A DNA stretch of 64,000 nucleotides from Doryteuthis pealeii (lineage: Eukaryota; Mollusca; Cephalopoda; Myopsida; Loliginidae). Made by a program: the position numbers and the translations under genes. Location: the NCBI GenBank assembly GCA_023376005.1, contig CM042151.1, positions 82,113,550 to 82,177,549 of the forward strand, read 5' to 3'. The notes beneath the pieces are model-generated. The model saw only the letters and a program-made list of their open reading frames with translations, searched no databases and was not told the origin of the DNA. Shown here piece after piece: positions 1 to 11,100 of this stretch; the stretch's first letter is position 1; every line of letters starts with the position of its first letter.

Positions 1-696
1 ATGATATAGTTGGTATGGATATCGATTCGTAAGTTCAATTGTGCTCATATTTGTTGCTGGGATATTTGACAGATGAAATACTGTATGTGTGCATGTATGA
101 TATTGTAAATGGTCAGCCCATCTAAAGTCTTTGTTGCATTTATCACATTTGAAGGGTCTCTCTCTTGAATGTGTACGTTGATGTTTTGTCAAAGTGTATT
201 TCCGAGAAAAACTTTCGTTACATATTTCACATGTAAATGGTCTCTCTTGTGTATGTGAGAATTTATGCCTTTTCAAAGTGCCTTTCAGAGCAAAACATTC
301 GCCACATATTTCACATGTAAATGGTCTCTCTTCTGTATGTGAGAGTTCATGCCTTTTCCAAGTGCCTTGCTGAACAAAACTTTCGCCACATATTTCACAT
401 GTAAATGGTCTCTTTCCTGTATGTGAGAGTTGATGCCTTGTCAAAGTGCCTTGCAGAGCAAAACTTTCGTCACATATTTCACATGTAAATGGTCTCTCTC
501 CTGAATGTGTGCGTTGATGTTCTTTCAAATAGCGAGCATTTTCAAATTCCATGTTGCATTTATCACATTTGAAGATATTCTCTTCTGTGTGTGTGCGCAT
601 ATGAACTCTTAAATCATATTTCGATCCTAGAACATTCTTACATATACTGCATTCAACTTCCATTTCTCCAATAGGATCTCGTACATGAATGTTCAT
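1..696 (-). CDS. C2H2 zinc-finger protein, copy 1 (3' end outside the window)
   Basis: Open in one frame from an ATG at 696-694 to the window edge, 232 codons without a stop. Seven complete C-x2-C-x12-H-x3-H fingers are visible, joined by TGERPF-like linkers. The first finger (CSICKNVLGSKYDLRVHMRTH-type) follows a 15-residue leader. The middle fingers are of the CEICxESF type and the last is CDKCNKDFRWADHLQYH. After it the frame runs on into a tail ending NRYPYQLYH at the window edge. The same tail motif is found as a fossil downstream of copies 2-4. C2H2 arrays of this kind are normally nuclear sequence-specific DNA binders; the target is unknown. It is the best-preserved copy: cysteines, start codon and tail frame are intact. 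The ATG is the first in frame after a conserved splice acceptor at 794-795. An upstream non-coding exon is likely but not identified. Confidence 0.9.
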   Translation of the reverse strand, partial: MNIHVRDPIGEMEVECSICKNVLGSKYDLRVHMRTHTEENIFKCDKCNMEFENARYLKEHQRTHSGERPFTCEICDESFALQGTLTRHQLSHTGKRPFTCEICGESFVQQGTWKRHELSHTEERPFTCEICGECFALKGTLKRHKFSHTQERPFTCEICNESFSRKYTLTKHQRTHSRERPFKCDKCNKDFRWADHLQYHTCTHTVFHLSNIPATNMSTIELTNRYPYQLYH

Positions 697-795
697 TTTT
701 TATTTAAAAATATATAAAACTCAAAAACTCATAGCATTTGATAATTTACATTTGTAATATCACGACAGGTGAGAAATTTCCTCGGTGATGAATCT
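697..795 (-). other. Probable 5' part of the finger exon with splice acceptor, copy 1
   Basis: Read on the minus strand, a T-rich stretch ending ttaattacag (AG at 795-794) is followed by attcatcaccgag. The same acceptor and the same first exon bases occur before copies 2, 3 and 4. This cross-copy conservation is the main evidence. The 97 bases between acceptor and ATG contain short upstream ORFs (atgtaa, atgctatga), so this looks like untranslated leader. Calling it an exon boundary is an inference. Confidence 0.5.
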
Positions 796-1007
796 GTAAT
801 TAAACAAACAATAACATTAAAAATTAGATAGATTTATTATTTCGTTAAATTAGTGTTACAAAAATAATTTTCTTTCCGAATTTAAACGCCATAAAATTCG
901 TGGGTATTAGTTCTAAATCAACACCAGTTAAGATGGTAACCTGAACGTTGGAATGAAAATGTTTTTAAATATATATATTTTTTAAATAGTCAAAACGCAA
1001 TCTTGAA

Positions 1008-1049
1008 AATAGAATGGAAACCGTATGTACATACGGTTTCCATTCTATT
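1008..1049. repeat. Perfect 42-bp palindrome, no spacer
   Basis: Each base from 1008 to 1028 pairs with the mirror base from 1049 to 1029. The centre is ccgtatgt/acatacgg. Arms are 21 bp with no loop and no mismatch. The aligned positions upstream of copies 2-4 (for example about 20185-20240) have a related left arm but no matching right arm. Confidence 0.95.
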
Positions 1050-1722
1050 GCATCATCTAAATTAAAATTATAAAATAATAACTTGAGACTTAAAAAAAAA
1101 ACCAACAACCCCTCCCCGAAAAGACATGTCCATTGTTAACATTTTGTTTTGTTTTGTTTTTGTTTTTTGGTTATTTGTTTTGTTTTTTGTTGTTTATTTT
1201 TGCTATTTTGCCCTTGATATCGAATGTGATTAAGAGTTAAAGCCTTTGTTTGATAGAATATATTTTTCATGCTAAAAATGAGATATATTTTTCATGTTAA
1301 AAAATGATGATATAATCTTTGTGGTAAAAATGATTATATATTTTTGTGGTAAAAATGATTATATATTTTTATTTTAAAAACCTGCGTAATAATCGACAGC
1401 TGTACAGATTTAAGTCTTTTAAATATGGAAAGTAATTAAGAATCAGTTATTCCTTTTCGCTTTTGAAATTTTGAAAATCTTAGAATGAAAGAAATGTTTG
1501 TGTTCAATAATGATTCTGATAATTTGGCACAGTAAAGAATAAGTAGCCCCAAAGAATATATCAAATTATATCGTGACCCCCCAGTCCTGAATCCATACTT
1601 TCATATCTGGAATATACATATATATAATTTAATCGGTCTTGCTGATTGAAATGGGGGGGTATATGTTGGGTATTAGAGCTAAATTGAATATGTTTTCTTA
1701 GAATTGCTAAGATATACTCCAC

Positions 1723-1759
1723 CTGTCCGATTATATATATATATATAACAATCGGACAG
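1723..1759. repeat. Hairpin with 10-bp arms and an AT loop
   Basis: ctgtccgatt (1723-1732) and aatcggacag (1750-1759) are exact inverted repeats around a 17-base, mostly TA loop. The flanks are weakly complementary for about 20 bases more. It could form a cruciform or mark a small foldback insertion. Confidence 0.7.
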
Positions 1760-4700
1760 ATGGATGTATTTTAGATATATAAAATGATTATGAATGTTTC
1801 CTTTTGGTTTTAAATAATGAATAAGTTTAGAATCAGAGGAGGCATTTGTGCTCAGTAATGATTATGATAACTTCGCGTAATAAAGAATGCTAACACCAAA
1901 TAATATATAAATGATATCGTAACCTTCAACCCTGAATCCATGCTTCCCCCCTTTATACATATGATATCATCTAATGTAATCGTCTTAATAATTGACCTTG
2001 TCTCCCCTCATGAAAGAATATTACTCAAATGAGGAAGATATTATGTTTATAAGGTAAATTGCATGTTTTTCTTAAAATTGCTAAAATATACTCAAACTGT
2101 AATAATAAAAAAAAATCCGACCCAAAATGTTAAAAAAGGTTTGAAAGGACACGCTAGTTTTTACGTATATAAGTAACTCTGAATCCATACTTATATCCCT
2201 TTTGTGACCCACTACAAAAAGGAATACAAGAAAACATTCCCTCTACATATAATATTATCTAAATAAACCGGTCATAACGATAGACGTCATCACCCCACCG
2301 AATTAAAAATCTAAAAATCTCACTCCAAATGTGAAGGAGATATTACGTATGTAAGCTAACACTAAATCCATACTCCCCCCTTTTTTTTGGTCCGTACTGT
2401 GGTAGCTCGCCAAAAAGAAGAAACCCGATTCTTGTTAGATGAGCAAGTAATAAAACATTTTGTATAACCAGTTCCCTTGTCATTCTTTTATGATATTATA
2501 TCGTAAGCTTTAGTGCTCTTTGACGTATATGATAATTTGGCACACTAAAGAAAGTGAGACACAAGGAACCTATCAAATGATATACTAACCTCCAATTAAA
2601 TACGTTTTTTTTAGAGTGCTTATATAAAAAACCCGACTGTAGGAAATTTAAACAAGAATACTACCCATAAAAAATCTTAGTCTTCGTTACTTGATTATTT
2701 AAAACTAAATAAAATTTTATATAAAGTTTTACAGAAAAATATTCATCCTAATTTTCATTGAATTGCTAAATTACCTTTTAATCATTTTTTTGCCTTAAAA
2801 AATATTACCATGTATAATATTTCTTCACTCACTTTTCATCTGAAATTACGTTACGCACGGATTCTTGTAATAGGAATATTAAGTTAAATATCTAAGACAA
2901 CATTTTCTATAATTAACATTTTAGAAACTTTTCATATTTTAATTAAAAATAATCGTTTGATTTTTATTAGAGGGCCGGACTGACGATGATCCAAAATCAT
3001 AGCCACAATTATTTTAAAATATGTTACGACAAAAGAAAAAAGCCAATTAATTCTTTTTATTAAAATATTTCTATTATTTACTTTATGAAAACGGTCATTT
3101 TCGAATTTAAGAATAAATGAGTTTAAATTTAAAAGACCAAAACTTGATTTACAGTGTAATTAAATTGATATTTTAAGCTTAGAAAAAATTTCTAGAAATT
3201 CTGACACATTCATTTAACTTAGAAAAGGATATTATTAAAAATATCCATTAACTGATTCTATTAACTGATTCTACCAGAGGTTTAGTGATAGAAGCAGAAA
3301 AGCGATATCACAGGGATGAAGTATCTAAAAAGAATAGAAATTCTCTTCTATGGATGTCAGAATAGAACAATTTACCTACACGGTTTCGATAAAAAGTTTG
3401 TTCGCATTTTCAGGAAGTGATTTACTACGAGAGACACCTGTAAAAGTAATGATGTTAAGAAGGAAATGGACACGAGTCAGAATAAATCAATGAACGAATT
3501 GACGCATCAGATATCCTATTGATAAAGTAAAAAACTTGTCATAGGTAAAAAAATATCTTATAAATATATATTCCTTACCAAACAAATTATAACGCATGGA
3601 AATTAATTAATATACAAAAGATTTATGAAAATTAATTTCAAAACAACCATTTAGAAAGTGAAATCCCCCTCCTCAAAATATTATGTAGAATTTTAAAAAC
3701 TTTTGAAAAGTAATTATGATACATTCGACGTTTTCTATTAACAACTTTACAAAAACATTAATAGATGAAGAGTTTCTTTGTTAGTTGCGACATAGTAAAA
3801 ACGGTAACAATTTATTATAATATTATTTAAATTTTCGATGTATTATATTGGAAAATTGTTTCTTTTTATCGACACATTTACCATGTAAATATCTTTTTAT
3901 TTTAATGTTTAATAGTCACTGCTCATGTGTTACTGATATAATAATATTCTATTGTTTTGTTAAATTAACTCATCATGTTTAAACTATGGTCGAACTATTA
4001 TAACTCAATCTCGATTCTACTAACAATTTAATTAAATGTTATAGATTTCACAATGGTTGAATCTAAGAAAATCATTCAGTTCGGTTAATATTTCAAGAAA
4101 TTTAATTCGTTTATTTAAAATCGGAAAATTTCATTCAAGTTCTTAAAAATAGAAATAGAACTTTCAAGATATACAGTTATTCATTCCAAAGAAACAGACG
4201 ATAGAATAAAATAAAAACTTTACTCAATGATTATATAGGATCAAGTTGAAATAAAAAGGAATTATAAACATATGATATTTAAACGTCAAACACTGAACGA
4301 ACTACAATACAGAATTTCATTCAAATTCGTTCCGAAAAAAAAGATAGAACTTTCAAGATATCAAGTCCCCCCCCCGCGCAAATAAATAGACGGTAGAACA
4401 AATTCTTATAAATTCGTAAACCAAATATGATATAACATGGGATATTTAAACCGTAAATCGCGTAACCAACTGCAATATAAAATACATTGTAAACCTGGAA
4501 ATTAAAATTAAACTGTGTGTTACTTAACTAGTATTTGTACATTCTCAATATATAAAATATAAAAGAAAAATACAACATTAAATATATATGAATGAAAGTT
4601 ACATAGAACTCACCTTTTTCCGTGCACTCAGATTATGATTAAATTCAATGAATGGATACATTTGAAATAATTCTGAAATTTTAGTTAAATAAGATAGAGA

Positions 4701-4814
4701 TATTACACTAGCTAAATATTAAGGGGAGTAAAATATGTTCTAGATATTATTCAAGTCCGACGTTTATTATTTTTAATAAATCTTACTCCAAAAAATAATT
4801 CTCTGCCAACGGAA

Positions 4815-4866
4815 GAAGAAGTGCAATATCTGGTAAACCAGGTACGTGAGTTCGTTCCTTGCTCTT
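4815..4866 (+). repeat. tRNA-like relic in repeat module
   Basis: Contains tctggtaaaccagg, like an anticodon stem with a shortened loop, followed by a B-box-like agttcgttcc (4849-4858). Related sequences are at 8083-8140, 25232-25292, 39056-39116, 44782-44842 and 54418-54482. Probably the RNA polymerase III head of an old tRNA-derived element. Confidence 0.45.
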
Positions 4867-5130
4867 ATTTTTGCAGCGTCCAATCTCAAAATATTCAGCA
4901 GATTTATGAATATGATGGACACGACGTATAAAATAGTTCATTAGGTTAAAAAAACGTTTGAGATGTTTTACAAAGAAATATTCTGACTTTTTTTATTATA
5001 AATTTCGAATTATTATATGTAGATTTAATATTATGCAGTAAAAGTTTCATTTATTCCATTATTCTTGTGTGTTTTACAAACAGATATTTCTCCGGGAAAT
5101 GTGAGAAAGATAAAAAGCACAAACTCAATT

Positions 5131-5184
5131 ATATAGTATATATATATATATATTATATATATATTATATATATATATATATATA
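5131..5184. repeat. (TA)n microsatellite
   Basis: Interrupted TA dinucleotide run just before a SINE body. Its counterpart in the second tandem copy is longer. Confidence 0.9.
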
Positions 5185-5185
5185 C

Positions 5186-5299
5186 ATTTGCATTGGATTT
5201 GACATTGCGCTAAATACTTGGAGGGAAACGAATCCAATGAGTCTCCATCGGCTATGTATATAGTAAGGAGACAGGGCACTTAACTTGAAGAGCAACCGG
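5186..5299 (+). mobile_element. tRNA-SINE body fragment
   Basis: Resembles the body of the complete SINE at 55155-55436 (gcgctaa...cttgg...gaatcc...ctatg...gcagg). The tRNA head is missing and a (TA)n run stands in its place. The sequence breaks off at caaccggaa, exactly where the second 3.25-kb copy begins. Confidence 0.65.
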
Positions 5300-8082
5300 A
5301 ATGTAAATTGCATGTTTTCTTAAAATTGCTAAAATATACTCAAACTGTAATAATAAAAAAAAATCCGACCCAAAATGTTAAAAAGGTTTGAAGGATACGC
5401 TAGTTTTTACGTATATAAGCTAACTCTGAATCCATACTTATATCCCTTTTGTGACCCACTACAAAAAGGAATACAAGAAAACATTCCCCTCTACATATAA
5501 TATTATCTAAATAAACCGGTCATAACGATAGACGTCATCACCCCACCGAATTAAAATCTAAAAATCTCACTCCAAATGTGAAGGAGATATTACGTATGTA
5601 AGCTAACCCTAAATCCATACTCCCCCCCTTTTTTTTTGGTCCGTACTGTGGTAGCTCGCCAAAAAAGAAGAAACCCCGATTCTTGTTAGATGAGCAAGTA
5701 ATAAAACATTTTGTATAACCAGTTCCCTTGTCATTCTTTTATGATATTATATCGTAGCTTTAGTGCTCTCTGACGTATATGATAATTTGGCACACTAAAG
5801 AAAGTGAGACACAAGGAACCTATCAAATGATATACTAACCTCCAATTAAATACGTTTTCTTAAGAGTGCTTATATAAAAACCCGACTGTAGGAAATTTAA
5901 ACAAGAATATACTTCCATAAAAATCTTAGTCTTCGTTACTTGATTATTTAAAACTAAATAAAGTTTTATATAAAGTTTTACAGAAAAATATTCATCCTAA
6001 TTTTCATTGAATTGCTAAATTACCTTTTAATCATTTTTTCTGCCTTAAAAATTACCATGTATAATATTTCTTCACTCACTTTTCATCTGAAAATTACGTT
6101 ACGCACGGATTCTTGTAATAGGAATATTAAGTTAAATATCTAAGACAACATTTTCTATAATTAACATTTTAGAAACTTTTAATATTTTAATTAAAAATAA
6201 TCGTTTGATTTTTTATTAGAGGGCCGGACTGACGATGATCCAAATTCAATAGCCACTAATTTATTTTAAAATATGTTACGACAAAAGAAAAAAGGCAATT
6301 AATACTTTTTATTAAAATATTTCTAGGTATGTTACTTTATGAAAACGGTCATTTTCGAATTTAAGAAATAAATGAGTTTAAATTTTAAAAGACCAAAACT
6401 TGATTTACAGTGTAATTAAATTGATATTTTAAGCTTAGAAAGAATTTCTAGAAATTCTGAACACATTTATTTAACTTAGAAAGGATATTAAATTAAAAAT
6501 ATCCATTAACTGATTCTATTAACTGATTCTACCAGAGGTTTAGTGATAGAAGCAGAAAAGCGATATCACAGGGATGAAGTATCTAAAAAAGAATAGAAAT
6601 TCTCTTCTATGGATGTCAGAATAGGAACAATTACCTACACGGTTTCGATAAAAAGGTTTGTTCGACATTTTCAGGAAGTGATTTACTACGAGAGACACCT
6701 GTAAAAGTAATGATGTTAAGAAGGAAATGGACACGAGTCAGAATAAATCAATGAACGAATTGATAGTCCTACCTTATTGAATACAGGTCAAAACCTTGTC
6801 AGTAGGTAAAAAATATCTTATAAATATATATTCCTTACCAAACAAATTATAACGCATGGAAATTAATTAATATACAAAAGATTTTATGAAAATTAATTTC
6901 AACAACCATTTAGAAAGAGAAATCCCCCCCCCTCAAAAATATTATGTAGAATTTTTAAAAACTTTATAGACTAATTATGATACATTCGACGTTTTCTATT
7001 AACAACTTTACAAAAACATTAATAGATGAAGAGTTTCTTTGTTAGTTGCGACATAGTAAAAACGGTAAACAATTTATTATAATATTATTTAAATTTTCGA
7101 TGTATTATATTGGGAAAAATTGTTTCTTTTATTATCGACAACATTTACCATGTAAATATCTTTTTATTTTAATGTTTAATAGTCACTGCTCATGTGTTAC
7201 TGATATAAATAATATTCTATTGTTTTGTTAAATTAACTCACTCATGTTTAAACTATGGTCGAACTATTATAACTCAATCTCGATTCTACTAACAATTTAA
7301 TTAAATGTTATAGATTTCACAAAGGTTGAATCTAAGAAAATCATTCAGTTCGGTTAATATTTCAAGAAATTTAATTCGTTTATTTAAAATCGGAAAATTT
7401 CATTCAAGTTCTTAAAAATAGAAATAGAACTTTCAATATATACAGTTATTCATTCCAAAGAAACTGAGATAGAATAAAATAAACTTTACTAAATGATTAT
7501 ATAGTATCAAGTTGAAATAAAAAGGAATTATAAACATATGATATTTTAAAACGTCAAACACTGAACGAACTACAATACAGAATTTCATTCAAATTCGTTC
7601 CGAAAAAAAAGATAGAACTTTCAAGATATCAAGTCCCCCCCCCCCGCAAATAAATAGACGGTAGAACAAATTCTTTATAAAATTCGTAAACCTATGATTA
7701 TAACATGGATATTTAAACCGTAAATCGCGTAACCAACTGCAATATAAAATACATTGTAAACCTGGAAATTAAAATTAAACTGTGTGTTACTTAACTAGTA
7801 TTTGTACATTCTCAATATAATAAAATATAAAAAGAAAAATACAACATCAAATATATATGAATGAAAAGTTACATAGAACTCACCTTTTTCCGTGCACTCA
7901 GATAAGGATTAAATTCAGTGAATGGATACATTTGAAATAATTCTGAAATCTTAGTTAAATAAATAGAGAATATTACACTAGCTAAATATTAAGGGGAGTA
8001 AAATATGTTCCTAGATATTATTCAAGTCCGACGTTTATTATTTTTAATAAATCTTACTCCAAAAAAGAATTCTCTGCAACGG

Positions 8083-8140
8083 AAGAAGAAGTGCAAATAT
8101 CTGGTAAACCAGTGTACGTGAGTTCGTTCCTTGCTCTTAA
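8083..8140 (+). repeat. tRNA-like relic in repeat module
   Basis: Second-copy equivalent of 4815-4866, with B-box-like agttcgttcc at 8121-8130. Confidence 0.45.
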
Positions 8141-8406
8141 TTTTTGCAGCGTCCAAATCTACAAAATATTCAGCAGATTTATGAATATTGATGGACACGA
8201 CGTATAAAATAGTTCATTAGGTTAAAAAAAACGTTTGAAATGTTTTACAAGAGAAATATTCTGACTTTTTTTATTATAAACATTTCGAATTATTATATGG
8301 TAGATTTAATATTAATGCAGTAAAAGTTTTATTTATTCAATTATTCTTGTGTGTTTTACAGATATTTCTCCCGGGAAATGTGAGAAAGATAAAAAGCACA
8401 AAACGC

Positions 8407-8407
<1 letters not shown>

Positions 8408-8479
<72 letters not shown>
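8408..8479. repeat. (TA)n microsatellite
   Basis: About 70 bases of uninterrupted TA. It produces the artefactual Tyr-Ile ORFs in both strands. Confidence 0.95.
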
Positions 8480-8482
<3 letters not shown>

Positions 8483-8695
8483 ATTGGCATTTGAATTGCG
8501 CTAAAATACTTGGGAAGGGAACGAATCCAACTCGTATCCATCGAGCTATGTATAAATAGTAGGGCAGACAAGGCACTTAAACTTGGAAGAGCAACCGGAA
8601 TCGGTAAAGAAAACTGACGTTAAACCCATTTAAATTACGCTTACAATTTGACTGTGTGTCACATCCTGTAGAGGATTAGATAAATATATACAAAG
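8480..8695 (+). mobile_element. 5'-truncated tRNA-SINE
   Basis: Body and 3' tail align with the intact SINE at 55155-55436, through gactgtgtgtcacatcctgt and the tail ending taaatatata. The tRNA head with the A and B boxes is missing. Confidence 0.75.
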
Positions 8696-8699
8696 ACAC

Positions 8700-9175
8700 G
8701 AGATCAATGATTCGCTCAACCAATACCGACTCTAATTTCTTGTTAATTCTCATTGCAGTCTTGCATAATTACATTAGCATGATTTATATTTATAATATGA
8801 ATAGATAACGTACAACAAACATTGTTAGATCTAAAATATCACTGAAAAAGGCAAGAAGTACACGATAACCTACACAAACTATTATGGATGCAGACTACGC
8901 AGATGATATAGCTCTTCTCTAAGTACATTTACCCAATACCGGAGCAGACAAGAAGAGGTGTTGGCATCTACCTGAATTTAGATAAAACAACGTTCATATG
9001 TTTTAAACAAGACTGGACCATTTCCTCATTTAATGACGAGCATCTTAAATTATAGTCCATGTTAGTATACCGAGGTAGTAATATCTCATCTACACAAAGT
9101 GATGCCAATATACGTAAAACAACGGCATGGACTGCTATTAATGATTCATTGATCATATATAAATATTAACTAAAC
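8700..9175 (+). mobile_element. LINE reverse-transcriptase fragment (YADD segment)
   Basis: 8893-8907 reads DYADD, the catalytic motif C of non-LTR reverse transcriptases, followed by IALL. Further on, pieces resembling a conserved GSNIS...DANIR block appear in shifted frames. Stops and frameshifts make it a fossil. A homologous fragment with the same SINE in front lies at 58625-59190. Confidence 0.75.
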
Positions 9176-9184
9176 AAAAGCAGA

Positions 9185-9500
9185 TTTCCACGACTCTTTC
9201 TTACCACCTGTCTCTATCGGCAATCACCCTTGAAGGTCCTCAGCACAGCATCCAGTATCCACCCAGAGCTGATCAATGCACCTTTTTTCTAGCCAACTCA
9301 TACTGTTGTAGTCATGTGCATGGATCTCTATGAATCATCCTCGCATCTCATCCCTATCAGCTATCACTCTTGAAAGGTCCTCTACATAGCATTTAGAATC
9401 CACCAAGAGCTGGACAACCCATATTACTGTGTCCATGTGTTTGTGCCCACAGAAGAGCATCACTTATGAGTTCATTCTTGCTTCCACAGCTGTAACATTA
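9185..9500 (-). mobile_element. LINE 3'-end fragments, two partial copies
   Basis: Two successive stretches (about 9205-9310 and 9340-9500) match the 3' end of the minus-strand LINEs at 44990 and 57410, with shared words such as aaggtcctc and agagctg. Both are too decayed to encode anything. Confidence 0.6.
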
Positions 9501-10429
9501 ATGGTTGAAAATCAAAATTATTTTTTGCACGAACCTAACTCATGAAACTTTGACTATTTTGTTTAATTTTTGAGAAGAACTGTTTATCAATTAATTTCAT
9601 AGGGATTCTTTGTGATTATAATATTTTAAATTCATGAGTCCTCGATCTCTCATTTCTTACACATCGAAACATTTAAAAATATTTACTTCAAATTGTTATT
9701 TAAATTATAGAGAGAGTCGCTTTAAAATATGAGATTAGAATTATGTCATTATAATCTGATCGACATATAAATATCTTATACTGAAAATTAAAGGAGAAAA
9801 TTTTCCAGCACAGAACAGAAATCATTTAGTCAACTTTCTAGAGATCTTATCTTAATATATTTTGATTACTTTTTAATTGCATTTACAGATTGAATTTTAA
9901 GTTGTTTGATACCAATTACATTAGAACTAGAAAATAGAACAACTTTGAAACTAACTGTTCCACCATTTTCCCTTACTCCCGTCTTTCAGTGGTAAATTTC
10001 CCTAATTTAACTATTTAGTTAAAATAGGAAGAAAAGAATAAAATTACAGTTATTTCTTTATGTTAATAGATTTCTGTTAAGATTTATCCCCGAGATTTTT
10101 TCTCATATTTATTAAGATAAAACCAAACAATTAGAAATCAATAATACTAAGCATATATTTATTAAAATCAAATTTTTTAATATCAATATGCAAATTAGCC
10201 TTCCCATTCACACTGTGAACCGCTATTTTGTTGTATATATAAATATAATTGCATGTTATTAGTATGTAGATATTGTTAACAGTCTTAATGATGTAAAAAA
10301 CAATTTTACTAATAATTGAGGTTTAAATAAAAAAAATAAAATCATGGAGAATGTGTGTAAATAACAAAGGGAATTGTGACTTGTGTAGTTTCGGTTACAG
10401 ACAGACAAACCCACAATCTCCATTATAAT
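9501..10429. other. No gene seen
   Basis: AT-rich DNA with no convincing ORF, RNA gene or recognised repeat boundary. Weak similarity to the repeat module begins near its right end. Confidence 0.4.
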
Positions 10430-11100
10430 AAGATTAACTTAACTGACAAATGTTTAAACTATATCAAAACTCATTCTCGATTCTATCGACAATTAATTAA
10501 ATGTTGTAGATTCCAGAAAGGTTAAACCGGATGAATTATTTCAATTCAATTAAGAAAATATTTCAAGAAATTTAGCTCGTCTTTTTTAAATAGGAAACTT
10601 TCATTCAAAGTTCTTCCTAAAAATTAAAATAGAACTTTCAAGATATAAAGTCATTCATCCGAAATGAACAGACGGTTGAACAAACACTTTATAAAATGAT
10701 TATAACGTGTGTAACTGAAATTAAAACGTGTGATATCAAGACCGTTGAACACCGAGCAAAATACCATACACAATTTCACTTAAATTGGCAGAATCTTATC
10801 AAACTGAAACTAATAAGAAGATGATAATAATAATATGTAATATATAAACCGTCAATCACTTAATGAACTATAATATACTCTATATTGAAAACCTGGAAAT
10901 TAAAATTAAACTGTATGTTATTTAACTTATATTCGTCAAATCTAAAAAATAACAAGAAAAATACAATTTTAAATATATACAAAAGATAGATTACATAGAA
11001 CTCACCTTTTTCTTTGCACACAGCAAATGATTATTTTCAGAGAATTGGTTAATTTGATATAATTCTGAAATATATATTAGTAAAATGATACATGAATAAG
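10430..11100 (+). repeat. Partial, diverged copy of the repeat module
   Basis: Matches 7240-7950 in order (atgtttaaactat..., ctcgattctat, cagaaaggtt, tcaagaaatttag, cctggaaattaaaattaaac, agaactcacctttttc) but is more diverged than the array copies. No gene seen. Confidence 0.7.

Larger units (their letters stand above)
796..2052. other. Presumed intron or upstream DNA of copy 1; no gene seen
   Basis: AT-rich. It contains a perfect palindrome (1008-1049), T/G-rich low-complexity sequence near 1130-1200, short direct repeats near 1260-1375 (units containing gtaaaaatgattatatat) and a hairpin at 1723-1759. From about 1430 it resembles the DNA upstream of copies 2-4 (for example 20260 onward), so it belongs to the same duplicated family. 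Confidence 0.5.
2053..5299 (+). repeat. Tandem duplication, left copy (about 3.25 kb)
   Basis: Nearly identical along its length to 5300-8599, differing by scattered substitutions and small indels. Landmarks recur at a constant offset of about 3.25 kb: the start taaattgcatg, the tRNA-like relic, the (TA)n tract and the SINE body. It holds the interspersed repeat module found throughout the window (for example 11.1-12.1 and 23.9-25.4 kb). No supported gene; short ORFs here are chance. Confidence 0.9.
5300..8599 (+). repeat. Tandem duplication, right copy (about 3.3 kb)
   Basis: Second copy of 2053-5299. It begins in taaattgcatg directly after the truncated SINE of the first copy and ends within a longer SINE body. 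Differences from the left copy are point changes, homopolymer length and a longer (TA)n. No supported gene. Confidence 0.9.

Noticed and set aside
8337..8576. ORFs with long Tyr-Ile runs on both strands, also at 5031, 20016, 22786 and 50363
   Set aside because: Translations of (TA)n microsatellites and SINE bodies.
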